NCBI RefSeq assembly: GCF_003268675.1
Contig: NZ_CP029378.1
Location: forward strand, 2,232,001 to 2,296,000
Source of the DNA: Streptomyces bacillaris
GTDB lineage: Bacteria > Actinomycetota > Actinomycetes > Streptomycetales > Streptomycetaceae
Length of the DNA stretch: 64,000 nucleotides
Direction: 5' to 3'
In this document: piece after piece, positions 18,563 through 26,363 of the stretch
Position numbering within the stretch: position 1 is the first letter of the stretch
How the letters are laid out: the number at the start of each line of letters is the position of its first letter
The notes under the pieces: generated by a model
Databases searched by the model: none
What the model saw: the letters and a program-made list of their open reading frames with translations, nothing else
What the model was told of the DNA's origin: nothing
Translations under genes and position numbers: made by a program

Positions 18563-19531
18563 TCAGAACAGGACGCGCGCCAGCGCGGTACGGGCCGCGG
18601 TGACCCGGGGGTCCTCCGGGCCGATCACCTCGAACAGCTCCAGCAGCCGCAGCCGGGCGGTGTTCCGCTCGTCGCCCGTGGTGCGGCGGACCGCCTCGAC
18701 GAGCCGGCCGAAGGCGTCCTCGACATGACCGCCCACCAGATCCAGGTCGGCGGCGGCGATCTGGGCGTTCACATCGTCCGGCTTCTCCGCCGCCTCCTTG
18801 CGGACGGCGGCCGGATCCATGCTCTGCACCCTGCCGAGCAGCTCCGCCTGGGCCAGGCCGAGCTTGGCCTCCGGGTTGCCCGGGTCGTCGGTGAGCACGT
18901 TCTTGTACGCCTGCACGGCGCCGCCGAAGTCATTGGCGTCGAGCGCGGAGGCGGCGGCCTCCAGCAGGGCGTCGTACGGACCGGCCGGCACCTCGGCCGG
19001 GACGGCGTCCGCCGGGGCGTCCGGGTCGACGGTGATCCCGGTGAGGCCGAAGCGCTGCTCACCGACCTGGATCAGCTGGTCCAGCGTCTCGCGGATCTGG
19101 GCCTCGGGGGCCGCGCCCTGGAAGAGCGGGAGGGCCTGCCCGGCGACCACGGCGAAGACGGCCGGGATGCCCTGGATGCCGAACTGCTGCATCAGCATCT
19201 GGTTGGCGTCGACGTCGACCTTGGCCAGCAGGAAACGGCCGTTGTACTCGACGGCCAGGCGCTCCAGCAGGGGGCCCAGCTGCTTGCACGGCTCGCACCA
19301 CTCGGCCCAGAAGTCGATGACGACCGGGACCTCGGCCGAGCGCTGGAGGACATCGCGCTCGAAGCCTGCTTCATCGACGTCGATCACCAGGGCGGCGGGC
19401 GTCACGGCACCGGTGCCCCCCGTGCGGGCGGCCTGTGCACGGGCCTGCTCCGCCTTGGCCTTGGCCTCGCCGGCCGCCTTGACAGCGGCGAGGTCGACGA
19501 CGCCGCTCATGGACATGTTCCTAGGCTGCAT
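18563..19531 (-). CDS. Thioredoxin-fold TPR protein (CnoX/YbbN-like)
   Basis: 322 residues. A charged Ala-rich N-terminal helix (about 11-40) is followed by a thioredoxin domain (about 47-150) with active site FWAEWCEPCKQL, Cys79 and Cys82, then TPR-like helices to the end (SALDANDFGGAVQAYKNVL, NPEAKLGLAQAELL). This layout matches the E. coli CnoX/YbbN chaperedoxin, which protects substrates and hands them to chaperones; unlike YbbN, the CxxC pair is complete here, so redox activity is plausible. The ATG at 19531 follows GGGGGGAGG by 8 bases. Divergent from a TetR gene. Confidence 0.85.
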   Translation of the reverse strand: MQPRNMSMSGVVDLAAVKAAGEAKAKAEQARAQAARTGGTGAVTPAALVIDVDEAGFERDVLQRSAEVPVVIDFWAEWCEPCKQLGPLLERLAVEYNGRFLLAKVDVDANQMLMQQFGIQGIPAVFAVVAGQALPLFQGAAPEAQIRETLDQLIQVGEQRFGLTGITVDPDAPADAVPAEVPAGPYDALLEAAASALDANDFGGAVQAYKNVLTDDPGNPEAKLGLAQAELLGRVQSMDPAAVRKEAAEKPDDVNAQIAAADLDLVGGHVEDAFGRLVEAVRRTTGDERNTARLRLLELFEVIGPEDPRVTAARTALARVLF

Positions 19532-19689
19532 ACGTACATCCTCCCCCCTGAGCACACCGTTCCGGAAAGCGATACGGGAACCGGGCCCGTCCGCGACACC
19601 GGCCGGCGTGCCGGGCGGGCGGGCGGAGACGGTTCCCGGGGTCCCGAAGAACCCCTGCGGGGCTCCGGAAAGCCCCGGCCCCGTACGTA

Positions 19690-19709
19690 CGGACTCCGAT
19701 CGGAGTCCG
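19690..19709. repeat. 20-bp perfect palindrome
   Basis: CGGACTCCGA followed by its exact complement, no spacer, within a stretch rich in GGTCC-like words. It may be a regulator site or a cruciform-forming element. It is 158 bases from the nearest start codon. Confidence 0.5.
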
Positions 19710-19914
19710 GTGGACCCCAGCGGATCCGGAGGCCCCGGGCCGGGCCCTCCCGTGGATCTGGACGGGTCCCTGAAAGACCCTGTGGACCTTCCGGATCCCC
19801 ATCCGGCCGGTCCGTGCGGCCCCGGGTCCCCACCCGGCGCCCGGGTCCCCGTGGAGACCCTGGTTGGCTGTCGCTCGTTCGTCCGTGGCGCAGGGGGCGG
19901 GCCCGCCGCCTTCC

Positions 19915-19937
19915 TTACGCTACGACCCGTAGCGTAA
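19915..19937. promoter_or_regulatory. Probable TetR operator 1
   Basis: Inverted repeat with perfect 10-bp arms, TTACGCTACG and CGTAGCGTAA, spacer of 3 bases. Length and symmetry fit a TetR-family dimer. It lies 98 bases upstream of the TetR start. Confidence 0.65.
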
Positions 19938-20010
19938 CTGTCCATCGCCCCCACGGAACAGGGCCTCCCGGTGATCTGTCTCACGGGCCCTGGGACGGAA
20001 CGGTCATCCC

Positions 20011-20022
20011 TACCGGCCGGTA
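20011..20022. promoter_or_regulatory. Palindrome TACCGGCCGGTA overlapping tetR promoter
   Basis: 12-bp perfect palindrome whose right end overlaps the TATGGT -10 box (20021-20026) of the TetR gene. The position suits autorepression. Confidence 0.55.
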
Positions 20023-20035
20023 TGGTCACCGCATC

Positions 20036-20662
20036 ATGAGCCGCACCGACCCGCACACCACCCGGACCGGCCGTCCGCGATCCACCGAGGCCGACGCCGC
20101 GATCCTGGAGGCGACCCGCGCCTCCCTCGTCGATCTCGGCTGGTCGAAGCTGACCATGGGCGATGTGGCCACCCGGGCGGGCGTCGCCAAGACGACCCTC
20201 TACCGGCGGTGGGCGGGCAAGAACGAGCTGGTGGTGGACGCGGTGGCCGTCCTCTTCGACGAGCTGGAACTCCCCGACCGGGGCAGCCTCGCCGCCGATG
20301 TGCGGGGCGTGGTGCTCCAGTTCGCCGCGCTGCTGGAGCGGCCGGAGACCCGTACGGCGCTGATGGCCGTGGTCGCGGAGTCCACCCGGGACGACTCGCT
20401 GCGCCGCCGGATCCGGTCGGCCATCGTGGACCGGCAGAAGCGGCTGGTGCTCCTGGGCCGGGAGCGCGCCCAGGCCCGCGGTGAGCTGCGGTACGAGGAG
20501 GACGCCTCGGTCGCCGCCCGCAACGCGGACCTGATCTTCGACGTGATCGCCGGAGCCGTGGTGCACCGGACGCTGGTGAGCGCCGAGCCGGTGGACGCCG
20601 AGTGGGCGAGCGGCTTCACCACGCTGCTGCTGCTCGGCCTGGCGGGCGCGCAGGAGGCCTGA
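20036..20662 (+). CDS. TetR-family transcriptional regulator
   Basis: 208 residues. The N-terminal HTH is typical: AAILEATRASLVDLGWSKLTM, then DVATRAGVAKTTLYRRWAGKNEL. The C-terminal ligand domain (about 85-205) is of the TetR_C_16/AcrR-like helical kind and gives no clue to ligand. Start ATG lies 9 bases after TATGGT, probably leaderless. Two inverted repeats lie upstream and suggest self-control, perhaps with control of the divergent thioredoxin-TPR gene. Confidence 0.88.
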   Translation: MSRTDPHTTRTGRPRSTEADAAILEATRASLVDLGWSKLTMGDVATRAGVAKTTLYRRWAGKNELVVDAVAVLFDELELPDRGSLAADVRGVVLQFAALLERPETRTALMAVVAESTRDDSLRRRIRSAIVDRQKRLVLLGRERAQARGELRYEEDASVAARNADLIFDVIAGAVVHRTLVSAEPVDAEWASGFTTLLLLGLAGAQEA

Positions 20663-20806
20663 CCACCCCGGAGCCCCCGTGGCCCGCCCGCCGGTCGGCC
20701 GCTCGTGCCTCCTGGCCGGGGCCCTCGGGCCCCCCGGCCGGAACGCCCCCGGTCGGCCCGCCCGCGATGCCCTTCCGGCCGGAGGCAGGCAGCGTTGGAG
20801 GGTGAG

Positions 20807-22207
20807 GTGACGGGTGGTCCGGGATCGGAGAGGGGTCGAGGCGTGGGAGACGGCGGAAGGGGCCGGGGCCGGGCGGCGGCCCCCGGCGGTGACGGGCTCG
20901 CGCGGCTGCTGGCCCGGCTGGCGGTGCTGGGGCTGGCCGGTGATGTGCTCGTCCTGGCGTTCGCCGTCGGGGAGGGCAGCCTGGTGGTCCTGGGCGGCGG
21001 GCTGCTCGGCCTGGTGCTCTGTGTCGTCGGGCTCTGGTGGTTCGTGGCCCACCGGGGGCTCGTACGGTTCCTCGGGGCCCTGCTGGCGGTCGCGGCCCCG
21101 GCCGCCGTGCTGGTCCTCCTCACCTTCGAGGGGCTGTGGCTGCTCGCACTGCTGCTGGCGGTGTGCTGGGCCGCGACGCTGGCCTGTGCCCGGGCGGCGC
21201 TGCGCAGGTCGCGGCCGGAGCGGCCGATGCGGGCGGTGGCGGCGGTACGGCCCGAGCGGCCGCTGCTGATCATGAACCCGGTCTCCGGGGGCGGGAAGGT
21301 GGAGCGGTTCCATCTCGTCGGGCGGGCGGAGGAGCTGGGCGCGCGGGTGATCCTGCTCGACCCCGATGCCCCCGCCGATGTGGCCGCCCTCGCCCGCCGG
21401 GGCGTCGCGGAGGGCGCCGACCTCCTCGGGGTGGCGGGCGGCGACGGCACCCAGGCCCTGGTCGCCGCGGTGGCCGCCGAGCACGGGGTGCCGTTCCTGG
21501 TCATCCCCGCCGGTACGCGCAACCACTTCGCCATGGACCTGGGCCTGGACCGCGCCGACCCGTCCCGCGCCCTGGAGGCGCTGGCCGACGGCGAGGAGCT
21601 GCGCGTGGACCTCGGTGACGTGGCGGGCCGCGCCTTCGTCAACACCGTCTCCTTCGGCGTGTACGCGGATGTCGTCCAGCACCCCGAGTACCGCGACAAC
21701 AAGACCGGGACGGCCCTGAACCTGCTGCCGGAGCTGCTGGCCGGGGACGAGGGGCGGCGGCTGGACGCGCGCGTGGACGGCGACGCGCTCGACGGCCCAC
21801 AGGCGCTGCTGGTCAGCAACAACCCGTACGCCTCCCCCGACGTCCTGAGCGGCGCGGGACGCCGTCCCCGGCTGGACGGCGGAGAGCTGGGGGTGCTCGC
21901 CGTCAAGGTCGAGGGGGCCGCGCACGCGGCGGACCTCGCCGTGTGGGGGACGCAGTCGCAGGGGCTGTCCGCCCTGACCGGCCGCCGGGTGGAGGTGACC
22001 GCCGACGCGGACGAGATCCCGGTGGCCGTGGACGGCGAGGCGCTGCGGATGGAGACGCCGGTGGTGTGCGCCCTGCGCCCGGGGGCGCTGCGGGTCCTGG
22101 TGCCGCGCGACCGCCCCGGCACCGTGGCGCCCGCCCCGCCGATGGACTGGCGGCGGCTGCTGCGCCTGGCGTTCGGCCGCCCCGGGTGCACGGAGGCCGA
22201 CGGATAG
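20807..22207 (+). CDS. Diacylglycerol kinase-family membrane protein
   Basis: About 466 residues from the GTG at 20807, with GGAGG 5 bases before it; a GTG at 20843 is an alternative. The N-terminal half has four hydrophobic segments (LARLLARLAVLGLAGDVLVL, GLLGLVLCVVGLWWFVA, FLGALLAVAAPAAVLVLL, LWLLALLLAVCWAATLA). The C-terminal half is a DAGK/YegS catalytic domain: PLLIMNPVSGGGK, VAGGDGTQALV with the phosphate-binding GGDGT, and PAGTRNHFAMDLGL. It probably phosphorylates a lipid at the membrane. The fusion of a four-helix N-terminus to the soluble kinase fold is seen in actinobacteria; the substrate is unknown. Confidence 0.85.
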   Translation: MTGGPGSERGRGVGDGGRGRGRAAAPGGDGLARLLARLAVLGLAGDVLVLAFAVGEGSLVVLGGGLLGLVLCVVGLWWFVAHRGLVRFLGALLAVAAPAAVLVLLTFEGLWLLALLLAVCWAATLACARAALRRSRPERPMRAVAAVRPERPLLIMNPVSGGGKVERFHLVGRAEELGARVILLDPDAPADVAALARRGVAEGADLLGVAGGDGTQALVAAVAAEHGVPFLVIPAGTRNHFAMDLGLDRADPSRALEALADGEELRVDLGDVAGRAFVNTVSFGVYADVVQHPEYRDNKTGTALNLLPELLAGDEGRRLDARVDGDALDGPQALLVSNNPYASPDVLSGAGRRPRLDGGELGVLAVKVEGAAHAADLAVWGTQSQGLSALTGRRVEVTADADEIPVAVDGEALRMETPVVCALRPGALRVLVPRDRPGTVAPAPPMDWRRLLRLAFGRPGCTEADG

Positions 22208-22278
22208 CGCGGAGGGGTGCCCGGCCCGCGCGCACGGAGGGGGTGCCCCGACCACCCGGGCCGGGCACCCCCTCCGCG
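22208..22278. terminator. Large hairpin between convergent DAGK-like and icmA genes
   Basis: Arms of 21 and 22 bases (22208-22228 and 22257-22278) pair fully except for one bulged G. The loop carries a third copy of the arm motif (CGGAGGGGGTGCCCC at 22235-22249), so an alternative pairing is possible. It serves both converging transcripts. Confidence 0.85.
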
Positions 22279-22303
22279 TAACTCGCTACTCAGGACCTCG
22301 GCC

Positions 22304-24004
22304 TCAGAAGCCCGGCGGCTCCGTGTACGTGCCCCACTCCTCGCGCAGCACCCCGCAGATCTCGCCCAGCGTGGCCTCGGCCCGTACAGCGTCCAGCATC
22401 GGCGCGATCATGTTCGAGCCGTCGCGGGCGGCGACCAGCATCGCGTCCAGCGCGGCGCTCACCTTGGCGTCGTCGCGGGCGGCCTTGCGGGCGGCGAGCT
22501 GGCTCACCTGGTCGCGCTCGACCTCGTGGCTGACGCGGAGGATCTCCAGGTCGCCGGTGACCGAGCCGTGGTGGACGTTGACGCCGACGACCCGCTTGTC
22601 GCCCTTCTCCAGGGCCTGCTGGTAGCGGAAGGCGGACTCCGCGATCTCGCCGGTGAACCAGCCGTCCTCGATGCCGCGCAGGATGCCGGAGGTCATCGGT
22701 CCGATCGGGTGCTGTCCGTCGGGGTGGGCCCGGGTGCCGCGCTCCCTGATCTGGTCGAAGATCTTCTCGGCCTCGGCCTCGATCCGGTCGGTGAGCTGCT
22801 CCACGTACCAGGAACCGCCCAGCGGGTCGGCCACGTTGGCCACCCCGGTCTCCTCCATCAGCACCTGCTGGGTGCGCAGCGCGATCTCGGCGGCCTGCTC
22901 GGAGGGGAGGGCGAGGGTCTCGTCCAGGGCGTTGGTGTGGAGCGAGTTGGTGCCGCCGAGCACGGCGGAGAGGGCCTCGACGGCCGTCCGTACGACGTTG
23001 TTGTACGGCTGCTGCGCGGTGAGGGAGACCCCGGCGGTCTGGGTGTGGAAGCGGAGCCACTGCGCCTTGTCGGTCTTGGCTCCGTACGTCTCCTTCATCC
23101 AGCGGGCCCAGATGCGGCGGGCGGCGCGGAACTTGGCGATCTCCTCGAAGAAGTCCAGGTGGGCGTCGAAGAAGAAGGAGAGCCCGGGGGCGAAGGTGTC
23201 GACGTCCAGTCCCCGGGAGAGGCCCAGCTCCACATAGCCGAAGCCGTCGGCCAGGGTGTACGCCAGCTCCTGCGCGGCCGTGGCTCCGGCCTCGCGGATG
23301 TGGTAGCCGGAGACGGAGAGCGGCTTGTAGGCGGGGATGGAGGCGGCGCAGTGCTCCATCAGGTCACCGATGAGGCGCAGATGGGGCTCGGGCTGGAAGA
23401 GCCACTCCTTCTGGGCGATGTACTCCTTGAAGATGTCGGTCTGGAGCGTGCCGTTGAGCACGCCCGGGTCGACGCCCTGGCGCTCGGCGGCGACCAGGTA
23501 CATGCAGAAGACCGGGACGGCGGGGCCGCTGATCGTCATCGAGGTGGTGACGTCACCGAGCGGGATGTCCTTGAACAGGATCTCCATGTCGGCGGCGGAG
23601 TCGATGGCGACCCCGCAGTGGCCGACCTCGCCCAGCGAGCGCGACTCGTCGGAGTCGCGGCCCATCAGCGTCGGCATGTCGAAGGCGACGCTGAGGCCGC
23701 CGCCGCCCGCCGCGAGGATCATCTTGTAGCGCTCGTTGGTCTGCTCGGCGTTGCCGAACCCGGCGAACTGGCGGATGGTCCACGTGCGGCCCCGGTAGCC
23801 GGTGGGGTGCAGGCCCCGGGTGAAGGGGTACTCCCCCGGCCAGCCGATCCGCTCGAACCCCTCGTACGTGTCACCGGGGCGGGGCCCGTAGACGGGCTCC
23901 ACCGGGTCCCCGGAGAGCGTGGTGAAGTCCGCGTCACGCTTGCGGGCCTTGTCGTAACGGGCCTGCCAGCGGAGGCGGCCCTCCTCGATCGCGTCAGCGT
24001 CCAT
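22304..24004 (-). CDS. icmA: Isobutyryl-CoA mutase large subunit
   Basis: B12-dependent carbon-skeleton mutase that interconverts isobutyryl-CoA and n-butyryl-CoA, linking valine breakdown with butyrate and polyketide precursors. 566 residues, the same length as Streptomyces IcmA and lacking the C-terminal cobalamin domain, so it needs a separate small subunit not present in the window. Two residues separate this enzyme from methylmalonyl-CoA mutase: Phe80 in TIRQFAGF (Tyr in the latter) and Gln198 in EYIAQKEW (Arg in the latter). Both are the isobutyryl type here. The start ATG lies 7 bases from a 24-bp palindrome. Terminates at a strong hairpin. Confidence 0.95.
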   Translation of the reverse strand: MDADAIEEGRLRWQARYDKARKRDADFTTLSGDPVEPVYGPRPGDTYEGFERIGWPGEYPFTRGLHPTGYRGRTWTIRQFAGFGNAEQTNERYKMILAAGGGGLSVAFDMPTLMGRDSDESRSLGEVGHCGVAIDSAADMEILFKDIPLGDVTTSMTISGPAVPVFCMYLVAAERQGVDPGVLNGTLQTDIFKEYIAQKEWLFQPEPHLRLIGDLMEHCAASIPAYKPLSVSGYHIREAGATAAQELAYTLADGFGYVELGLSRGLDVDTFAPGLSFFFDAHLDFFEEIAKFRAARRIWARWMKETYGAKTDKAQWLRFHTQTAGVSLTAQQPYNNVVRTAVEALSAVLGGTNSLHTNALDETLALPSEQAAEIALRTQQVLMEETGVANVADPLGGSWYVEQLTDRIEAEAEKIFDQIRERGTRAHPDGQHPIGPMTSGILRGIEDGWFTGEIAESAFRYQQALEKGDKRVVGVNVHHGSVTGDLEILRVSHEVERDQVSQLAARKAARDDAKVSAALDAMLVAARDGSNMIAPMLDAVRAEATLGEICGVLREEWGTYTEPPGF

Positions 24005-24011
24005 GCTTCGA

Positions 24012-24035
24012 ATTTACTAGGACGTCCTAGTAAAT
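24012..24035 (-). promoter_or_regulatory. 24-bp perfect palindrome upstream of icmA
   Basis: ATTTACTAGGAC followed by its exact complement. It ends 7 bases from the icmA ATG, and TAGTAA inside it can act as -10 on the minus strand, so a bound protein would block the promoter of a leaderless message. Regulator unknown. Confidence 0.75.
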
Positions 24036-24091
24036 GTCGATGGCAAACCGCCCGGCGCTTGCGCGCGGGGCGGTTCGGGGTGCCGTTCCGG

Positions 24092-24418
24092 TCAGGCCTT
24101 CGCGGGCGCCGGGGCGGTCTTGTCGACCAGCGCCTGGGCCTCGCGGCTGACCTTCGGCTCGACGAAGAACGAGGCGAAGGGGATGCAGCCGGCCGCCAGC
24201 ACCCACAGGAGCTTGCCGAACGGCCATTTCGCCTTGGAGCCGAGGTCGAAGGCGAAGATGACGTAGACGATGAACAGCACGCCGTGGATCTGGGAGATCA
24301 CCATGGTGTCGCCGGTGTCGAACCCGTACTTCGCGATGATCGCCACCGTGAAGACGAGCAGCCAGATGGCGGTGACGTAAGCCATCACCCGGTAGCGGGT
24401 GAGCACGTTCTGTTTCAT
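24092..24418 (-). CDS. DUF3817 small membrane protein
   Basis: 108 residues with three hydrophobic helices (VMAYVTAIWLLVFTVAIIA, QIHGVLFIVYVIFAFDLG, LLWVLAAGCIPFASFFV) and the DUF3817 pattern KAKWPFGK before the last helix. Function unknown. I use the ATG at 24418, 7 bases after a TACGCT box (leaderless); a GTG two codons earlier is possible. A second family member lies at 33203-33553. It follows the MarR gene by 67 bases. Confidence 0.8.
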   Translation of the reverse strand: MKQNVLTRYRVMAYVTAIWLLVFTVAIIAKYGFDTGDTMVISQIHGVLFIVYVIFAFDLGSKAKWPFGKLLWVLAAGCIPFASFFVEPKVSREAQALVDKTAPAPAKA

Positions 24419-24485
24419 GGACACGAGCGTAACCGTGCGCCCGGGGCGATCTTCGCGCGGGCCCGCCGTTACGAGGACGCCGCCC

Positions 24486-24995
24486 TCACCCCTCGTCGAA
24501 GTCCTGGGCCGCCACCCGCAGCGGCCGGAGCATGGCGAAGATCTCCGCGCACTCCTCGGCGTCGTACACCCCGAGCCCGAACTCCATCGCCATCAGCTCC
24601 TCGGTGGCCGACTCGACGACCTCGCGCCCCTTGTCGGTGATGGAGGCGAGCGTGCCGCGGCCGTCGTTGGGGTTGGGGCGCTTGCTGACCAGGCCGGACC
24701 TGACCAGCCGGTCCACGGTGTTGGTGACCGAGGTGGGGTGCACCATCAGCCTCTCCCCGATCTTCGACATCGGCAGCTCGCCCGCCTTGGAGAAGGTGAG
24801 CAGCACCAGCGCCTCGTACCGGGCGAAGGTGAGTCCGTACGGCTTGACGACGGCGTCCACCTCGGCGAGCAGGATCTGCTGCGCCCGCATGATCGAGGTG
24901 ATCGCCCCCATGGAGGGCACGGGCCCCCAGCGCTGCTGCCAGAGTTCCTCGGCACGGGCGATGGGATCGAAAGGAAGGCTGAGCGGCTTCGGCAC
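24486..24995 (-). CDS. MarR-family transcriptional regulator
   Basis: 169 residues. Winged HTH at about 60-125: ALVLLTFSKAGELPMSKIGERL, HPTSVTNTVDRLVRSGLV, then the wing NPNDGRGTLASITDKG. The N-terminal 40 residues hold a conserved LPFDPIARAEELWQQRWG stretch found in this Streptomyces group. The GTG start follows TAAGGT by 7 bases, so it is probably leaderless. An inverted repeat ATGACC/GGTCAT spans that promoter and the end of the upstream MFS gene, likely autoregulation. Confidence 0.88.
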   Translation of the reverse strand: MPKPLSLPFDPIARAEELWQQRWGPVPSMGAITSIMRAQQILLAEVDAVVKPYGLTFARYEALVLLTFSKAGELPMSKIGERLMVHPTSVTNTVDRLVRSGLVSKRPNPNDGRGTLASITDKGREVVESATEELMAMEFGLGVYDAEECAEIFAMLRPLRVAAQDFDEG

Positions 24996-24999
24996 GGCA

Positions 25000-25020
25000 A
25001 TGACCTTACCGACTGGTCAT
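25000..25020 (-). promoter_or_regulatory. MarR promoter with inverted repeat
   Basis: ATGACC at 25000-25005 and GGTCAT at 25015-25020, 9-base spacer, covering the TAAGGT -10 box of the MarR gene. A fitting site for the MarR dimer. It overlaps the last codons of the MFS gene. Confidence 0.55.
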
Positions 25021-26286
25021 ATGCCGGTCAGCCCCGTCTCGCCTTTCGGTATCGGACACCTGTCCGGGGGCCGTCCGGCGGACCTCCGCGACGACGAGGA
25101 GCGTGGTGACGGTACCGATGATTCCGGATCCGGCGACCACGTGGTGCACGGGGAAGAACTCGGCCGCGAGCCCCGCCAGCGCCATGCCCGCGCCCTGGAT
25201 CGTCATCAGCCCGGCGGTGAGCAGCGTCATGGCCCGGCCGCGCAGCTCCGGCGGTACGGCGTCCACGAACCACTGGTCGAGCCCGATGACGTACGAGGCC
25301 CCCATCCCGGCCAGCGCGAGTGCGGCGAGGGCCAGCGGCAGCCCCGGCCGGACCGCGTACACCACCAGCGGCAGCAGCCCTACGGCGGCGACCGGCAGCA
25401 CGATCCTCGATCGCGTACGGGGCCGGAGCCCGGCCCCCACGAACAGCTCGGCCCCCACGTGCCCCACCGCCATCGCGCAGAGCAGCAGCCCGAGGGCGGC
25501 GGGCGGGGCCCCGATGGCGTCGGCGTACGGAGCGGCCAGCGCCTCCGGGGCGACCACGAACATCGCGGGCAGCCAGAAGAGCAGGAGCAGCGCCCGGATG
25601 CGGCGGTTGCCGAGCACCAGGCGGGCCCCGGAGAGCGACTCCTTCAGCAGGGTGGCGCCGCTCCCGGAGGACGCCGTACGGGCCGGGCGGTCACGGGTGC
25701 CGAGGCGGAGCAGGACCGCCGAGCAGAGGAACGTCACCACGGTGACGGTGATCGCCCCGCGCGGGGAGAGAACCGTCAGCAGCACCCCGCCCGCGCCGAA
25801 GCCGAGGAGCATCGCGCTCTGCGAGACGATCCGCAGGAGCGAGCGGCCCAGGACGTAGAGGTCGCCCTCGCCCAGGATGTCGGTGAGCGCGGCCATCCGG
25901 GTCCCGGTGAAGACCGGCGCGACGGCGGCGACCAGACAGCGCAGGGCGAGGAGTCCGGCGACCGGGGTGGCGGGCAGCAGCATCGCGGCGACGCAGACCG
26001 CGCAGACGAGATCGCAGACGACCAGGACCCGGCGGGCCGGGTAGCGGTCGGCCACGCCCGCGAAGAGGGTCCCGCCGATCACGTACGGGAGCAGCCCCAG
26101 CGCGAACGTCAGCGCGCTGAGCAGCGGGGAGCCGGTGAGGTCGTAGACGAGGACGGTGAGGGCGAGTTCGCTGACGACGACGCCGAGGAGCGAGAGCAGG
26201 TGCGCGGCGAAGACGGCCCGGAACTCGCGGACGGCGAGGACGGCGCGGTAGCCGGTGGGAGGGGTGGAGGAGGACGCCTGGGGCAT
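25006..26286 (-). CDS. MFS transporter
   Basis: 426 residues with about 12 hydrophobic helices. The family loop motif is present between helices 2 and 3 as GVADRYPARRVLVV. Overall it resembles the MFS_3 drug-efflux group. Start at MPQASSSTPPTGYRA. It ends 10 bases before the MarR start and is divergent from an ArsR-type regulator across 77 bases, so the latter is its likely controller. Substrate unknown; export of a small toxic compound is the usual role. Confidence 0.85.
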   Translation of the reverse strand: MPQASSSTPPTGYRAVLAVREFRAVFAAHLLSLLGVVVSELALTVLVYDLTGSPLLSALTFALGLLPYVIGGTLFAGVADRYPARRVLVVCDLVCAVCVAAMLLPATPVAGLLALRCLVAAVAPVFTGTRMAALTDILGEGDLYVLGRSLLRIVSQSAMLLGFGAGGVLLTVLSPRGAITVTVVTFLCSAVLLRLGTRDRPARTASSGSGATLLKESLSGARLVLGNRRIRALLLLFWLPAMFVVAPEALAAPYADAIGAPPAALGLLLCAMAVGHVGAELFVGAGLRPRTRSRIVLPVAAVGLLPLVVYAVRPGLPLALAALALAGMGASYVIGLDQWFVDAVPPELRGRAMTLLTAGLMTIQGAGMALAGLAAEFFPVHHVVAGSGIIGTVTTLLVVAEVRRTAPGQVSDTERRDGADRHMTSR

Positions 26287-26363
26287 GACCCGCAGCCTGG
26301 GGCCGGGGGCGTGGATCGCCCTAGACTTTCGGCTGGGCACGAATCTTCGACGCGGGGGCCGGC

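Larger units (their letters stand above)
19532..20035. promoter_or_regulatory. Divergent region between thioredoxin-TPR and TetR genes
   Basis: 504 bases, no gene seen. The first 350 bases are dense in short GGTCC/GGACC/GGATCC words and include a 20-bp perfect palindrome at 19690-19709. The last 120 bases hold two likely TetR operators, at 19915-19937 and 20011-20022. Confidence 0.6.

Noticed and set aside
18563..22255. 1230-codon minus-strand frame extending far upstream of the thioredoxin-TPR protein
   Set aside because: Only the last 322 codons have a ribosome-binding site and family motifs; the rest is antisense to the TetR and DAGK-like genes.
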